From an uncultured Burkholderiales bacterium (GTDB lineage Bacteria > Pseudomonadota > Gammaproteobacteria > Burkholderiales > Burkholderiaceae_C): a stretch of 64,000 nt of DNA. Position 1 is the first letter of the stretch. Each line of letters begins with the position of its first letter. Below the pieces are notes generated by a model, which was not told the DNA's origin, searched no databases, and saw nothing but the letters and a program-made list of their open reading frames with translations. The stretch lies in NCBI GenBank assembly GCA_903871545.1, contig CAIQHG010000085.1, forward strand, positions 1 to 64,000. The letters are read 5' to 3'. This document shows, one piece after another, positions 8,792 through 18,312 of the stretch. Position numbers and translations under genes: made by a program.

Positions 8792-10033
8792 ATGACAACA
8801 AGAAGAGGTTTTATCCAAACCGCCGCTGGCGCGAGTGCTTCTATTGCTTTTCCTCATATAAGTACTGCCGAAGAAGACACCCTTCGCCTGGGGCTTCTCA
8901 CTGTTAAGACGGGTCCCCTCGCATCAGGGGGTATTGACATGGAGCGAGCGCTGACCATGTATTTAAGCGAACGCAACAATACACTTGCAGGCAAGAAAGT
9001 CAAACTCTTCGTAGCTGACACTGGGGGAGTTCCGGCCAATGCAAAATCTAAGATGCAGGAGTTGGTCGAGTTAAATAAAATACATGTACTCACTGGCCCC
9101 CTAGCTGCGTTTGAGGCACTGGCTATTGATGACTACATCAGGGCCAACAAAATACCCACCCTCTCAGTTGCGGCTGCTGAGGACATGACGCAGCGCAAGG
9201 CGAACCCTTGGTTTGTAAGGGCCACCTCCTCCTCCTCACAGTCCTCTCACGTCATGGCGGATCACTGCATTAAGGACCTTAAGTTCAAGCGCATGGCGAT
9301 GATCGCCGACGACATCGCCTACGGACACGAAATGAACGCAGGGTTTCAGCGAGTTTTTGAGGAGGGTGGCGGCAAAATTGTGCAAAAAATCTTCTCTCCC
9401 TTGACCACCCCAGATTACGGCAGCTTCCTTGCGCAACTCAAAACAAATGTTGACGGTATTTTTCTAGGCTTTGCTGGCTCAAACGGATTTAGATTTGTAA
9501 GACAGTTCAATGAATACGGCCTGAGGGGGAAGATGGCGCTCATTGGCGGCATGACCGCTTTGGATGAATCTGTTTTGAGGAACATGGGCGACGAAGCGCT
9601 TGGGATTAAAACAGTGTGCTGGTACTCGGCGGAGCTGAAGAACCCCATCAATGCTAAATTTGCTCCCGCGTTTAGAAAAGCGTTCAACTACGATCCAGGT
9701 TACTACGCGGCGGGCTCCTACGTTAACGGCTCAGTGCTTGAGGCTGCAATTGAGAGCGTCAAAGGAAAATTTACAGATAAAGACGCATTAATGGCGGCTC
9801 TTCGCAAGACCAACATTCAAAGTGCGCGCGGACCACTCGCTTTTGATAATTACGGGAACGTAGTCGGTGACGTGTACATCCGAGAGGTCGAGCGCAAAGA
9901 CGGTCGGTTGGTCAACTCCATCGTTAAAACATACCCCAACATCAGTCAATTCTGGAGCTATGATCCTAAGGAGTTTCTAGCTAATCCGGTCTACTCCAGG
10001 GACTGGCCTGTTGCCAAGAACTTGGAATCCTGA
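8792..10033 (+). CDS. Liv-type ABC transporter substrate-binding protein (system 1)
   Basis: Periplasmic type-I binding protein (413 residues) of the branched-chain amino acid/amide/aromatic uptake family. The N-terminus has twin arginines (TTRRGF, R4-R5) followed by a short hydrophobic stretch, suggesting Tat export, with cleavage near residue 25 (after STA). The mature protein starts LRLGLLTVKTGPLASGG, the first lobe of the fold. A good AGGA site precedes the ATG. It heads a five-gene importer (binding protein, LivH, LivM, LivG, LivF) ending at 13288. The enzymes around it suggest an aromatic or amide solute rather than leucine. Substrate is inference. Confidence 0.92.
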   Translation: MTTRRGFIQTAAGASASIAFPHISTAEEDTLRLGLLTVKTGPLASGGIDMERALTMYLSERNNTLAGKKVKLFVADTGGVPANAKSKMQELVELNKIHVLTGPLAAFEALAIDDYIRANKIPTLSVAAAEDMTQRKANPWFVRATSSSSQSSHVMADHCIKDLKFKRMAMIADDIAYGHEMNAGFQRVFEEGGGKIVQKIFSPLTTPDYGSFLAQLKTNVDGIFLGFAGSNGFRFVRQFNEYGLRGKMALIGGMTALDESVLRNMGDEALGIKTVCWYSAELKNPINAKFAPAFRKAFNYDPGYYAAGSYVNGSVLEAAIESVKGKFTDKDALMAALRKTNIQSARGPLAFDNYGNVVGDVYIREVERKDGRLVNSIVKTYPNISQFWSYDPKEFLANPVYSRDWPVAKNLES

Positions 10034-10043
10034 GCCTTAGACT

Positions 10044-10904
10044 ATGCAAATTTGGATCATCCAAACCCTCAATAGCTTATCTTTAGGGGGACTTTTATTT
10101 ATGCTCTCATCTGGATTCGCTTTGATTTTTGGGTTGATGCGAATTGCTAACCTCACACACGGCTCCCTCTTTATGATGGGTGCCTACATCACGGCCGTTT
10201 TAGTGCGTTCTGGCACCAATTTAATCCTTGCAGACATTGCGGCGATGCTCAGCATGGCGGTGTTGGGGGGTCTGATTGAACGGTTTATTCTGCTCCGCTT
10301 GGCGGGTAACTCACAGGGACAGGTTCTTGCAACTTTAGGCCTGTCCTTTATTGCAGCTGACTTTTGTTTGATGCAGTGGGGCGGGGACCCCATACCTGTG
10401 TCTACGCCGCTCATTTTTCAATCGCCTTTGCAATTAATGGGTCTGAGCTTTCCGACCTACCGCCTAGTTGTGCTGGGTGTAGCGATCATCGTTGCAACGC
10501 TACTTTATTTACTGATAGAGCGCACGAGACTTGGCGCCATGATCCGAGCTGGCGTGGACGATATGGACATGGCGCGCGCAGTGGGAGTCCCCGCGTCTTT
10601 GATATTTACTGTTGTCTTTTGCCTGGGCGCCTCACTCGCTGGATTAGGAGGGGCACTGGGGGGCCCGATATTTAACGCATACCCTGGTCTTGACGGCGAA
10701 ATGCTCCCCTTGGCTTTGATTGTGGTGATCCTGGGCGGGGTGGGCAGTTTATTTGGAACCTTTGTCGCTAGTTTTATCATTGGTTTTATCTACACCTTTG
10801 GTGTGGCCCTGCTGCCTGACTTGGCTTACGTGATTTTATTTCTTCCGATGGTCATCGTCATCGCCTTCAAACCGCAGGGTCTATTTGGACGGGTTGCTAC
10901 ATGA
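10044..10904 (+). CDS. LivH-type ABC permease (system 1)
   Basis: A 286-residue inner-membrane permease. It opens with SLSLGGLLFMLSSGFALIFGLMRIANLTHG, the characteristic LivH start in which the NxxHG region follows the second helix, and it ends with the family tail RPQGLFGR-like KPQGLFGRVAT. It forms the translocation channel with the LivM-type partner. The gene begins 10 bases after the binding-protein stop and overlaps the next gene by four bases (ATGA), so translational coupling is likely. Confidence 0.93.
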   Translation: MQIWIIQTLNSLSLGGLLFMLSSGFALIFGLMRIANLTHGSLFMMGAYITAVLVRSGTNLILADIAAMLSMAVLGGLIERFILLRLAGNSQGQVLATLGLSFIAADFCLMQWGGDPIPVSTPLIFQSPLQLMGLSFPTYRLVVLGVAIIVATLLYLLIERTRLGAMIRAGVDDMDMARAVGVPASLIFTVVFCLGASLAGLGGALGGPIFNAYPGLDGEMLPLALIVVILGGVGSLFGTFVASFIIGFIYTFGVALLPDLAYVILFLPMVIVIAFKPQGLFGRVAT

Positions 10905-11845
10905 GGGGGTGGCAAGTAATCTTTGTCGTTCTAGGTTTGGTGCTATTGGCCTTGCTCCCCTTATATTTTGAGGAGTACTTTGTTAATTTAGCAAGCCAAA
11001 TATTAATCGCAGTCATTTTTGCATCAAGTTTAAATTTATTGGTGGGCTACGCCGGGCTGACCTCCTTGGGGCATGCTTGCTTTTTGGGACTATCTGCCTA
11101 CACCTCTGCTTGGCTGGGCGTAAACCTTGGGTTGGGACATGCGATCACCGCGCCTAGTGCTTTGATACTCACCACGGTAGTGGGTATGCTTTTTGGGGCA
11201 ATCGCGCTGCGCGCAAGTGGGCTTGGCTTTTTGATGCTCACACTCGCACTGTCCCAAATAGTTTGGGGCTTGGCTTATCGCTGGGTATCTATCACCAACG
11301 GCGATAACGGAATATCGGGGCTCACGCGCCCGTCCCCTTTTGGCATTGACTTAGAGGTGAGTAGTCATTTTTACTGGTTCACTTTGATCATCGCCTTAGT
11401 TTGTCTGTTTTTGATCTCACAGCTGGTTCACTCGGTATTTGGATCGACCATCAAAGGAACTAGAGATCAACCCAGGAGAATGACCGCGCTGGGCTACAAC
11501 ATATGGGCTATTCGTTGGTTCACTTATGTGACTGCTTCCTTCTTTGGTGCAGTCGCGGGTCTTTTATACGTTTATTTCCATAAATTTATACACCCCAGTG
11601 TTATGGCGATCACGGTGTCTGCAGAGTCTTTGCTGAGTGTGATCGCTGGAGGTTCGGGCACGCTGATGGGGCCTGTCGTAGGCGCGGTAGTGGTCGTTAT
11701 TCTTAAAAACTATGCCTCCGCTTACGTCGAGAGGTGGAATATGCTTCTCGGGTTTGTTTTCTTATTTATTGTCATGTTCATGCCCAAGGGTGTCGTATCA
11801 AGTCGCCTTAGTTTTTTATCAACCAAGTCGGATGAAGACAAATGA
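10901..11845 (+). CDS. LivM-type ABC permease (system 1)
   Basis: A 314-residue permease with LivM features: LLVGYAGLTSLGHACFLGLSAY near the N-terminus and a late GPVVGAVVV plus FMPKGV ending. It heterodimerises with LivH. Starts inside the livH stop (ATGA) and ends with another ATGA overlap into the ATPase gene. The cytoplasmic loop with GTRDQPRRMTALGYN is the EAA-like coupling region that contacts the ATPase. Confidence 0.92.
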   Translation: MRGWQVIFVVLGLVLLALLPLYFEEYFVNLASQILIAVIFASSLNLLVGYAGLTSLGHACFLGLSAYTSAWLGVNLGLGHAITAPSALILTTVVGMLFGAIALRASGLGFLMLTLALSQIVWGLAYRWVSITNGDNGISGLTRPSPFGIDLEVSSHFYWFTLIIALVCLFLISQLVHSVFGSTIKGTRDQPRRMTALGYNIWAIRWFTYVTASFFGAVAGLLYVYFHKFIHPSVMAITVSAESLLSVIAGGSGTLMGPVVGAVVVVILKNYASAYVERWNMLLGFVFLFIVMFMPKGVVSSRLSFLSTKSDEDK

Positions 11846-12582
11846 CGATTGCCCTTGAAGCGATTAATTTAAATAAAAATTTTGGCGGCATTCAAGTCAC
11901 TCAAAATATTAATTTACAAATCCATGCGGGCGAGCGCAGGTTAATAATCGGTCCTAACGGGGCTGGTAAAACAACTCTATTTAACCAAATAACGGGTGAG
12001 CTCAAACCCAGTTCTGGGTGCATTAAAGTTTTCGGTAAAGACGTAACCGCTTTACCGCCCCACCTTAGGCCGCATATGGGCCTTAGTCGGACCTTTCAAA
12101 TCATTAACCTCTTTAACCAAGACAGTGCTCTTCATAATATTGCACTTGCACTTTTTGGGGTTAGCCCAAGACGGTTCAATCCGTTTAGACAACTCAAACC
12201 CTCGGATCCCGTATATGAGAGAGCTCACGCGGTGCTAAAAACCATTGGACTTGAGCAAAGCGCCTACAAAAGGGTTGGCGAGATGTCCTACGGCGAGCAA
12301 CGCCGCATCGAGATTGGACTTGCAATGTCTCAGAGCCCAAAGCTTTTATTACTTGATGAACCCCTTGCAGGTTTGTCCCATGATGAGCGTATTTGGATTA
12401 GAGATCTCATCTCAACGATACCGAAATCAACAACTATTGTGATGATCGAACACGATATGGATGTAGCGTTAGCATTTGCAGAAAAGATTACATTGCTTCA
12501 CTATGGTCGCTTGATTGTTGAGGGGGACCGCGATACGGTTGTTAATCATCCTCAAACAAAGGAGATTTACCTTGGCAAGTAA
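11842..12582 (+). CDS. LivG-type ABC ATPase (system 1)
   Basis: A 246-residue nucleotide-binding subunit. Walker A is GPNGAGKT (37-44), the signature is replaced by MSYGEQRRIEIG as usual for LivG, and Walker B is LLLLDEPLAGLS followed by the MIEHDMD H-loop. It powers import with LivF. It overlaps the upstream permease by four bases and the downstream LivF gene by eleven. Confidence 0.94.
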   Translation: MTIALEAINLNKNFGGIQVTQNINLQIHAGERRLIIGPNGAGKTTLFNQITGELKPSSGCIKVFGKDVTALPPHLRPHMGLSRTFQIINLFNQDSALHNIALALFGVSPRRFNPFRQLKPSDPVYERAHAVLKTIGLEQSAYKRVGEMSYGEQRRIEIGLAMSQSPKLLLLDEPLAGLSHDERIWIRDLISTIPKSTTIVMIEHDMDVALAFAEKITLLHYGRLIVEGDRDTVVNHPQTKEIYLGK

Positions 12583-13288
12583 GAACATTTTGGAGGTACA
12601 AGATTTAAATGTCCACTATGGCGCTAGCCATGCGCTCCATAACATCTGTTTTGAGGTGAAAGAGGGGCATTTGCTTGCCCTTATGGGGCGAAATGGTGCG
12701 GGGAAGACAACCACATTGATGACGCTTAGTGGTCTGCTCAAAAGTACATCTGGCGCTTTTAGGTTGAGGGGCTCCAATTTAGAGCATAAGTCACCCGAGT
12801 TTATTGCTAAAAACGGAGTTCGTTTAGTACCCCAAGGACGCAGGCTCTTTGCCAGTTTGAGCGTGCTTGAGAACCTGATGGTGGGTGAGCAAAAAATTGA
12901 GCGGCGCGCTCTTTGGACAAAGGAAAGGGTCTATGAAATGTTTCCGGTGCTGAGGGTGAAAAAAAATCAACGCGCCTCTACTTTGTCGGGGGGTGAGCAG
13001 CAAATGCTCGCTATTGGGCGTGCGCTGATGGGCAACCCTGAGGTATTATTGTTAGACGAGCCCTCCGAGGGGTTGGCGCCTATCATTTTGGAGGAAGTTA
13101 ATCAATCGATAGCCAAACTAAAAGATGAAGGTTTATCTATTATTTTGGTGGAGCAAAACTTCTCGACCGCAAAATCGTTAGCAGATGATTTTGTTATTTT
13201 GAACGCTGGACTTGTGGCGTGCGTTGCTAGTGCAGATCAAATCAAATTGAATCCAGAATTGGCTACTCAACACTTAGGTATTTCTTAA
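12572..13288 (+). CDS. LivF-type ABC ATPase (system 1)
   Basis: A 238-residue ATPase. I place the start at the TTG at 12572 because AAAGGAG lies just upstream and the protein then opens MASKNILEVQDLNVHYG, as LivF proteins do; the longer open frame upstream only duplicates the end of livG in another frame. Walker A is GRNGAGKT (39-46), the signature is LSGGEQQMLAIGRALM, and Walker B is VLLLDEPSEGL. Last gene of the importer; a 133-bp gap with 10-bp repeats follows. Confidence 0.92.
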   Translation: MASKNILEVQDLNVHYGASHALHNICFEVKEGHLLALMGRNGAGKTTTLMTLSGLLKSTSGAFRLRGSNLEHKSPEFIAKNGVRLVPQGRRLFASLSVLENLMVGEQKIERRALWTKERVYEMFPVLRVKKNQRASTLSGGEQQMLAIGRALMGNPEVLLLDEPSEGLAPIILEEVNQSIAKLKDEGLSIILVEQNFSTAKSLADDFVILNAGLVACVASADQIKLNPELATQHLGIS

Positions 13289-13321
13289 AATTAACCATCT
13301 CATCTCAATCATTTTTTATAG

Positions 13322-13377
13322 TTCCCAATAATTCCCAATAGTTCTTAATCTTGTCAGTCTTAAATAATCTTAAATAA
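13322..13377. repeat. Short 10-bp tandem repeats in intergenic region
   Basis: Three ten-base units TTCCCAATAA / TTCCCAATAG / TTCTTAATCT, then two perfect copies of TCTTAAATAA (13358-13377), all in the AT-rich gap before the amidohydrolase gene. They look like replication-slippage products; helical-turn spacing could matter for a promoter but nothing else supports that. Confidence 0.6.
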
Positions 13378-13421
13378 TTTCAACAATTTCCATTCTTCTT
13401 TCTTCTTAAAAGGAATTTCAT

Positions 13422-14645
13422 ATGTTATTTACTTGCTCGCAGTTTTGTACAGACCCCAGACACAATCACTTTTCTAATTACGGGCAAGCCAACCAACCAG
13501 GAGATGAGGAGGCCTATGCGGGTAATGCGGGCGCCTTTGACGGAGAAATAAAAAGATCACTGGCTACTAAGAAAGTCGTTAAAAAAACCATTAGCGTTAA
13601 ACCCAAGTCGGCCACTACCCATCTCTTTAAAAACTCAAAGGGCAAGCACAAAGTAGTTGATATTCACTGCCACTATTTGAACCCTGTTGTTAACCAAAAA
13701 ACTTCGAATCTGAACGCTGCTCAGTACGATCCAACCGTCATTTACGCGAACAAACTAACAAATGAGACTAACGTTGCACAAATGAAAACGCGTGCGCCTA
13801 AACTCACCGGTGTCAAAGAGCGACTCAAAGATATGGACAAAATGGGTGTGGACATCCAAGTTATCTCCCCCGCTCCCTATCATTATTTCTATTTCACTGA
13901 GCCCGCCTACGGCGCACAATTGGCCAGAGAGGTTAATGAGGGAATTGCGCAACTCGTGAGCGATAATCCCGAGCGTTTTGTGGGCATGGGCTCGGCTCCA
14001 CTGCAAAACGCTGAGCTCGCGGTGCAGGAGCTGGAATACGCGGTCAAGAAACTAGGACTTCGCGGTGTAGAAATCAACACCAATGTGAACGGTTTGAACT
14101 TAACCGATCCCTCCCTCGGGCTTGAGAAATTCTTTGCCAAAGCCAATGAACTTGGATGTGTGATCTTTATGCACCCGCTCGGATTCACCCAAGGCGAGCG
14201 ACTCACGAATCATTACTTTAATAACGTCATTGGAAACCCGCTAGACACGACGATTGCGGTCAGTCACCTGATCTTTGACGGTGTTGTAGCTAGGTATCCA
14301 AAGATAAAGTTCGTTGCGGCCCACGGTGGGGGCTTTATTGCTCATTACTGGGCTCGGATGGACCATGCTTGGCGCGCAAGACCTGACACCAGAACTATTA
14401 TTAAGAAAAAACCCTCTAGTTATTTAGAGAAGTTTTATTTTGACTCCATTACCTTTGATCCCCGCATGTTAAAACAACTGATCGACCGCTACGGAGCAGA
14501 CCACGTCATGCTAGGCACAGACTACCCATACGACATGGGTGAGGATGATCCTAGAGGAATAATTGCAGAGGTTAAAAAGTTAAGCGCTCTGGACAGAAAG
14601 CTGATTGAGGGCGGTAACGCCGTCAAACTCTTTAAAATCAAGTAA
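13422..14645 (+). CDS. ACMSD-like amidohydrolase (metal-dependent decarboxylase/hydrolase)
   Basis: A 407-residue TIM-barrel enzyme of amidohydrolase family 2, which includes aminocarboxymuconate-semialdehyde decarboxylase and other aromatic-acid decarboxylases and hydrolases. Predicted Zn ligands and catalytic residues are H82 and H84 (DIHCH), H251 (MHPLG), H301 (AAHGGG) and D367 (LGTDYPYD), all present. The first 75 residues, rich in Asn/Gln then Lys, are an extension beyond the usual barrel start. The ATG at 13422 nevertheless has a good AAAAGGA site and no in-frame Met follows until residue 121. In context it would act on a ring-cleavage product or hydrolyse an amide; both are inferences. 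Confidence 0.88.
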   Translation: MLFTCSQFCTDPRHNHFSNYGQANQPGDEEAYAGNAGAFDGEIKRSLATKKVVKKTISVKPKSATTHLFKNSKGKHKVVDIHCHYLNPVVNQKTSNLNAAQYDPTVIYANKLTNETNVAQMKTRAPKLTGVKERLKDMDKMGVDIQVISPAPYHYFYFTEPAYGAQLAREVNEGIAQLVSDNPERFVGMGSAPLQNAELAVQELEYAVKKLGLRGVEINTNVNGLNLTDPSLGLEKFFAKANELGCVIFMHPLGFTQGERLTNHYFNNVIGNPLDTTIAVSHLIFDGVVARYPKIKFVAAHGGGFIAHYWARMDHAWRARPDTRTIIKKKPSSYLEKFYFDSITFDPRMLKQLIDRYGADHVMLGTDYPYDMGEDDPRGIIAEVKKLSALDRKLIEGGNAVKLFKIK

Positions 14646-14683
14646 TTCACATTTTTTAATTTACTCTAGCCAACTACAAAAAA

Positions 14684-15589
14684 ATGAACATCACTATCTT
14701 GGGAACTGGACGCATGGGAGGCGCTATTGGCGAGCGCTTGATCGATCAGGGGCACACCCTAGTTTTATGGAACCGCTCAGCCGATAAAACACTTGCCTTA
14801 ACCAAGAGGGGTGCAACACTCGCGTCGTCCCCTGCCCTTGCCGTTGAAAAAGCAGATGTTGTGATCTCAGTCTTAACTGACGCGCGAGCAATCGAGAGCA
14901 CTTACTCCTCACCTAATGGCGTTTTAAGTGCCCAGATCAAGGGTAAGCTTTTCATTGATATGAGCACCGTCAGGCCACAAACGGGAATCGATCTAGGAGC
15001 TCAACTCAAAGCTGCAGGTGCTGCCTTTATTGAGTGCCCTGTCGGGGGAACTGTTGGCCCCGCGAGAGAGGGTAAATTGCTTGGCCTAGCGGGGGGTTCA
15101 ACCGAGGATTTCGAGCGAGCAAAGCCCTTACTTGATCAACTCTGTCGAAGGGTAGAGCATGTAGGGGAACTGGGTAGTGGTGCAAGTATGAAACTGGCGA
15201 TTAATTTGCCGCTCCTTGTTTATTGGCAAGCATTGGGGGAGGCACTAGCGTTGGCTGAGATGTCTGGGTTGAGTCCCGAGAAAATGATTGATATTTTATC
15301 GGACACCTCTGGCACGCCCGCCATTATGAAAATGCGCGCGCCTGCCGTGGTTTCTGCTTTAAAAGGCGAGCCCTCAACGCCGGCGCACTTTAACATCGAC
15401 TCAATTCGCAAGGACCTGAGAACAATGATTGAGGAGGGTACAAATCTGGGCTTTGAGTTACCCGCGGCACAGGCCGCTTTGGGGGCCTTTAACAAAGCGT
15501 CAGATGCGGGCCTGGGAGAATTAGATGGAACACAACTCGCGGCTTGGTGGATTAGGCAAGCCAAATCAACTGCTAAAGCAACTCATTGA
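14684..15589 (+). CDS. NAD(P)-dependent beta-hydroxyacid dehydrogenase (HIBADH-like)
   Basis: A 301-residue dehydrogenase. Rossmann motif GTGRMG (7-12), substrate loop ECPVGGTVGPA, and the catalytic helix GxGxxxKxxxN with K170 and N174. It is diverged from the paralogue at 2352-3299 and lacks its basic tail. It lies 38 bases after the amidohydrolase and 13 before the iron-sulphur subunit, so it belongs to the same unit. Likely role: oxidation of a beta-hydroxy acid or reduction of a semialdehyde late in the pathway. Confidence 0.88.
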   Translation: MNITILGTGRMGGAIGERLIDQGHTLVLWNRSADKTLALTKRGATLASSPALAVEKADVVISVLTDARAIESTYSSPNGVLSAQIKGKLFIDMSTVRPQTGIDLGAQLKAAGAAFIECPVGGTVGPAREGKLLGLAGGSTEDFERAKPLLDQLCRRVEHVGELGSGASMKLAINLPLLVYWQALGEALALAEMSGLSPEKMIDILSDTSGTPAIMKMRAPAVVSALKGEPSTPAHFNIDSIRKDLRTMIEEGTNLGFELPAAQAALGAFNKASDAGLGELDGTQLAAWWIRQAKSTAKATH

Positions 15590-15602
15590 TTGATACTTTT
15601 CA

Positions 15603-16076
15603 ATGGCAATCATTAGGCACAACAATAAAGAACACTCAGTTGAGGCCCCAGCGCATGCGCAGTTATACAACGTTTTAAGGACAAGGTGTGAAGATTTGTC
15701 CGTGCGCTTTGGCTGCGGCGTAGGACACTGCGGGGCCTGTACGGTTCTCGTAAACGATCAAGCACAAAGCTCCTGTAATACCCCGCTTTGGTCTATTGAT
15801 CGGGCAGAAATTAAAACGCCCAAAGATCTGCAAAATGACCCTATTGGGCGCGTAGTCTTAGAGGCCTTTTTATCAGAACAAGCCGCGCAGTGCGGCTACT
15901 GTATCAACGGTATATTGATGCGTTTGACTGGACTTTTTAAAAGCAATGCAAACGCAACGGATGACCAAATTACACAGGCCTTGATGCGCCACCTTTGTCG
16001 CTGCGGCGCGCATAGCAGGATAATTCGGGCAGCCAAATCCGCTCGCAGTCAATTATCTAGCGCTACAGCAACTTAA
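15603..16076 (+). CDS. (2Fe-2S) subunit of molybdenum hydroxylase (system A)
   Basis: A 157-residue electron-transfer subunit of the xanthine dehydrogenase family. All eight cysteines are present: C38, C43, C46 and C58 for the plant-ferredoxin-type cluster, and C97, C100, C132 and C134 for the second cluster (QCGYC, CRC). It passes electrons from the Mo-pterin subunit encoded four bases downstream. No FAD-subunit gene is adjacent, so the complex resembles two-subunit isoquinoline 1-oxidoreductase/nicotinate dehydrogenase enzymes, which hand electrons to a cytochrome or another acceptor. Confidence 0.93.
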   Translation: MAIIRHNNKEHSVEAPAHAQLYNVLRTRCEDLSVRFGCGVGHCGACTVLVNDQAQSSCNTPLWSIDRAEIKTPKDLQNDPIGRVVLEAFLSEQAAQCGYCINGILMRLTGLFKSNANATDDQITQALMRHLCRCGAHSRIIRAAKSARSQLSSATAT

Positions 16077-16080
16077 AGCA

Positions 16081-18312
16081 ATGACGATGAGCGATTTATC
16101 TCCCAGCCTTAAAGCGCACCCGCTTGCAAGTCAGTGGATGCAGTTTTTGAGTGACTCAAGCGTTCTAATTATGAGCGGCAAAGTAGAGCTTGGACAGGGC
16201 ATATCGGCAGCTCTGATTCAAACCCTATGCACTGAGTTGGGCTTTAAAGCGTCCCAGGTGAGACTGGCCGCTGGGGACACTCAACTAACACCGGATGAGG
16301 GCTACACATCGGGAAGCCAATCCGTGGAAGTCGGAGTAAAGGCCCTTAAACACGCATGCACCGTAGTTCGCGACAGGTATATTGACGCTGCCTGCAGGGA
16401 GCTGAAATGCAGCCCCCAGGACCTTGAGCTGAAGGGGGGTTGCTTTAGATTAATTGCTAATTCTGCAAGTGCAGCTGGAGTTGGAGCTGGAGCCGGCACT
16501 CCAGTTACAGCTAACGCTTTATCCTTCTTCCAAATTAGTCAGAGGTGTCCCCTATCCACCATCCTACTAAACGAGCCTAATCCGGTTCCCCGTGACTTGA
16601 GACCCAGGCAGGTTGAGGAAGTATTTAGGGCTGACTTCTTGGATAAGTTCACAGGCGCAGGTTTCATCCAAGACCTAACTCTCGCGGATCTTTGGCATGC
16701 AAAGATCGTTCGCGGACCACACCCGTTTAGTAAACCGCTTTCCTATAACCTCAAGGAATTAGAAGCCCTAGAGGGTGTGGACAGAGTGTTTATCCAGCAT
16801 CACTTTATTGCACTTATTGGACGATATGAGGAGTTACTGAGCATTGCTTTGGCCAGTGCTAGAGGGGCTATAGTTTGGTCTGACCCGAATATTTCACCCG
16901 AGCAAGATATTGAGAAACTCTTGACTCACCTACCTTGCACCACAAGCGTAGCACTAGAGCTTGGGGCTTCATCTGAGCATGCAGTTTCGTCTCAGCATGC
17001 AGGTTTGCCGCAGGATACGGAATTATCTAAGAGTGTGGGCCAAGCACAGATGCTTCACCTCACCGCGCGTTATTCAAGACCCTACATCGCTCACGCCTCC
17101 ATAGGGCTTGTGTGCGCTCTTGCACAACCCTCTGTTTGCAACACCAGTCTCACCGTTTGGTCGCACAGCCAAGGAGTGTTCAAGCTCAGGGACCAAATAG
17201 CTGAATCTTTGGGACTAAGCAATGAGCAGGTCCGGGTCATACACGCCCCTGGGGCGGGTTGTTATGGGCACAACGCAGCCGATGACGTAGCCTTTGACGC
17301 TGCTTTGATTTCGCACAAACTGGGCATCAACGTGCGAGTAGCTTGGACCAGAGAGGATGAGCTGAGTCAATCCCCGGTTGGGGCAGCGAGTTTGGTGCAA
17401 TTAGATGCAGATATCCTCGCAGACGGTAGCTTGGCGAGTTGGAACACACAAGTTTGGTCAAACACCCACCTTAGCCGACCCGGTTGGGGTGAGGGCATCC
17501 AGCTCTTAGGTGCGTGGAGCGCATTTGAGGAGCAAAAGCAACCCCTTGCCGTGGATGTTCCCCTGCCAACAGGTGGAGGACTTAGAAACGCAGTGCCTGC
17601 GTACAGCGTGGGCAAACTAAAAATTACGCACCACTTTATTGAGAGTGCTCCTGTTCGAGTATCGGCTTTGCGATCTTTGGGAGCTCACGCTAATGTGTTT
17701 GCAATTGAAAGCTTCATTGATGAGCTAGCAGATTTAATAAGCGTAGACCCCGTTGCACTTCGCTTAATGAACTTAAGAGATGAACGTGCTAAGGGGGTGA
17801 TTAAACGAGTTGCTGAGATGTGCTCTTGGAGCAAAAGAGGAGAGCCAGGGAGCTCGGTTGGAACAGGGCTAGGTTACTCTCGCTATAAAAACCATGCAGG
17901 TTACTGCGCAGTTGCGGTGCAGGTTGAGGTCATGCACAAGGTCCGAGTGCAAAAGGTCTGGGCCTGTGTAGATGCTGGGCTTGTCGTGCACAAAGACGGT
18001 TTAATTAATCAAATCGAAGGCGGCATTATTCAATCCCTCAGCTGGACTCTTAAAGAGAATGTTCAGTGGGATAAGAACAGTGTTCTCACAACAGACTGGG
18101 AAAAGTACCCCATTTTGGAGTTTGACGAAGTCCCTGCAATTGAAATTGAACTCATCGAAAATATTGAGGACCCTAGCCTTGGCGCCGGAGAGGTTGCAAC
18201 GGGTCCTACTGCGGGAGCTTTATCCAACGCCATTGCACACGCACTAGGACTAAGGATACGTCACATGCCTTTTACATTCGACAATGTGAGCAAAGCTATT
18301 GATGCAAGCTAA
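16081..18312 (+). CDS. Molybdopterin-binding subunit of molybdenum hydroxylase (IorB/NicB-like, system A)
   Basis: A 743-residue catalytic subunit. The domain order is that of IorB-type proteins: the region SGKVELGQG (about 33-41) comes first, the aldehyde-oxidase a/b hammerhead is internal (about 190-275), and further Mo-pterin domains follow. The C-terminal GAGE has E704, the base required for hydroxylation at a ring carbon. Known relatives hydroxylate N-heteroaromatics next to the ring nitrogen, or aldehydes. No Tat signal is visible, unlike many IorB proteins. A small imperfect duplication (EHAVSS/QHAGLP, around 300) is present. Short intergenic spacing with the Fe-S gene supports a complex. 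Substrate unproven. Confidence 0.9.
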   Translation: MTMSDLSPSLKAHPLASQWMQFLSDSSVLIMSGKVELGQGISAALIQTLCTELGFKASQVRLAAGDTQLTPDEGYTSGSQSVEVGVKALKHACTVVRDRYIDAACRELKCSPQDLELKGGCFRLIANSASAAGVGAGAGTPVTANALSFFQISQRCPLSTILLNEPNPVPRDLRPRQVEEVFRADFLDKFTGAGFIQDLTLADLWHAKIVRGPHPFSKPLSYNLKELEALEGVDRVFIQHHFIALIGRYEELLSIALASARGAIVWSDPNISPEQDIEKLLTHLPCTTSVALELGASSEHAVSSQHAGLPQDTELSKSVGQAQMLHLTARYSRPYIAHASIGLVCALAQPSVCNTSLTVWSHSQGVFKLRDQIAESLGLSNEQVRVIHAPGAGCYGHNAADDVAFDAALISHKLGINVRVAWTREDELSQSPVGAASLVQLDADILADGSLASWNTQVWSNTHLSRPGWGEGIQLLGAWSAFEEQKQPLAVDVPLPTGGGLRNAVPAYSVGKLKITHHFIESAPVRVSALRSLGAHANVFAIESFIDELADLISVDPVALRLMNLRDERAKGVIKRVAEMCSWSKRGEPGSSVGTGLGYSRYKNHAGYCAVAVQVEVMHKVRVQKVWACVDAGLVVHKDGLINQIEGGIIQSLSWTLKENVQWDKNSVLTTDWEKYPILEFDEVPAIEIELIENIEDPSLGAGEVATGPTAGALSNAIAHALGLRIRHMPFTFDNVSKAIDAS

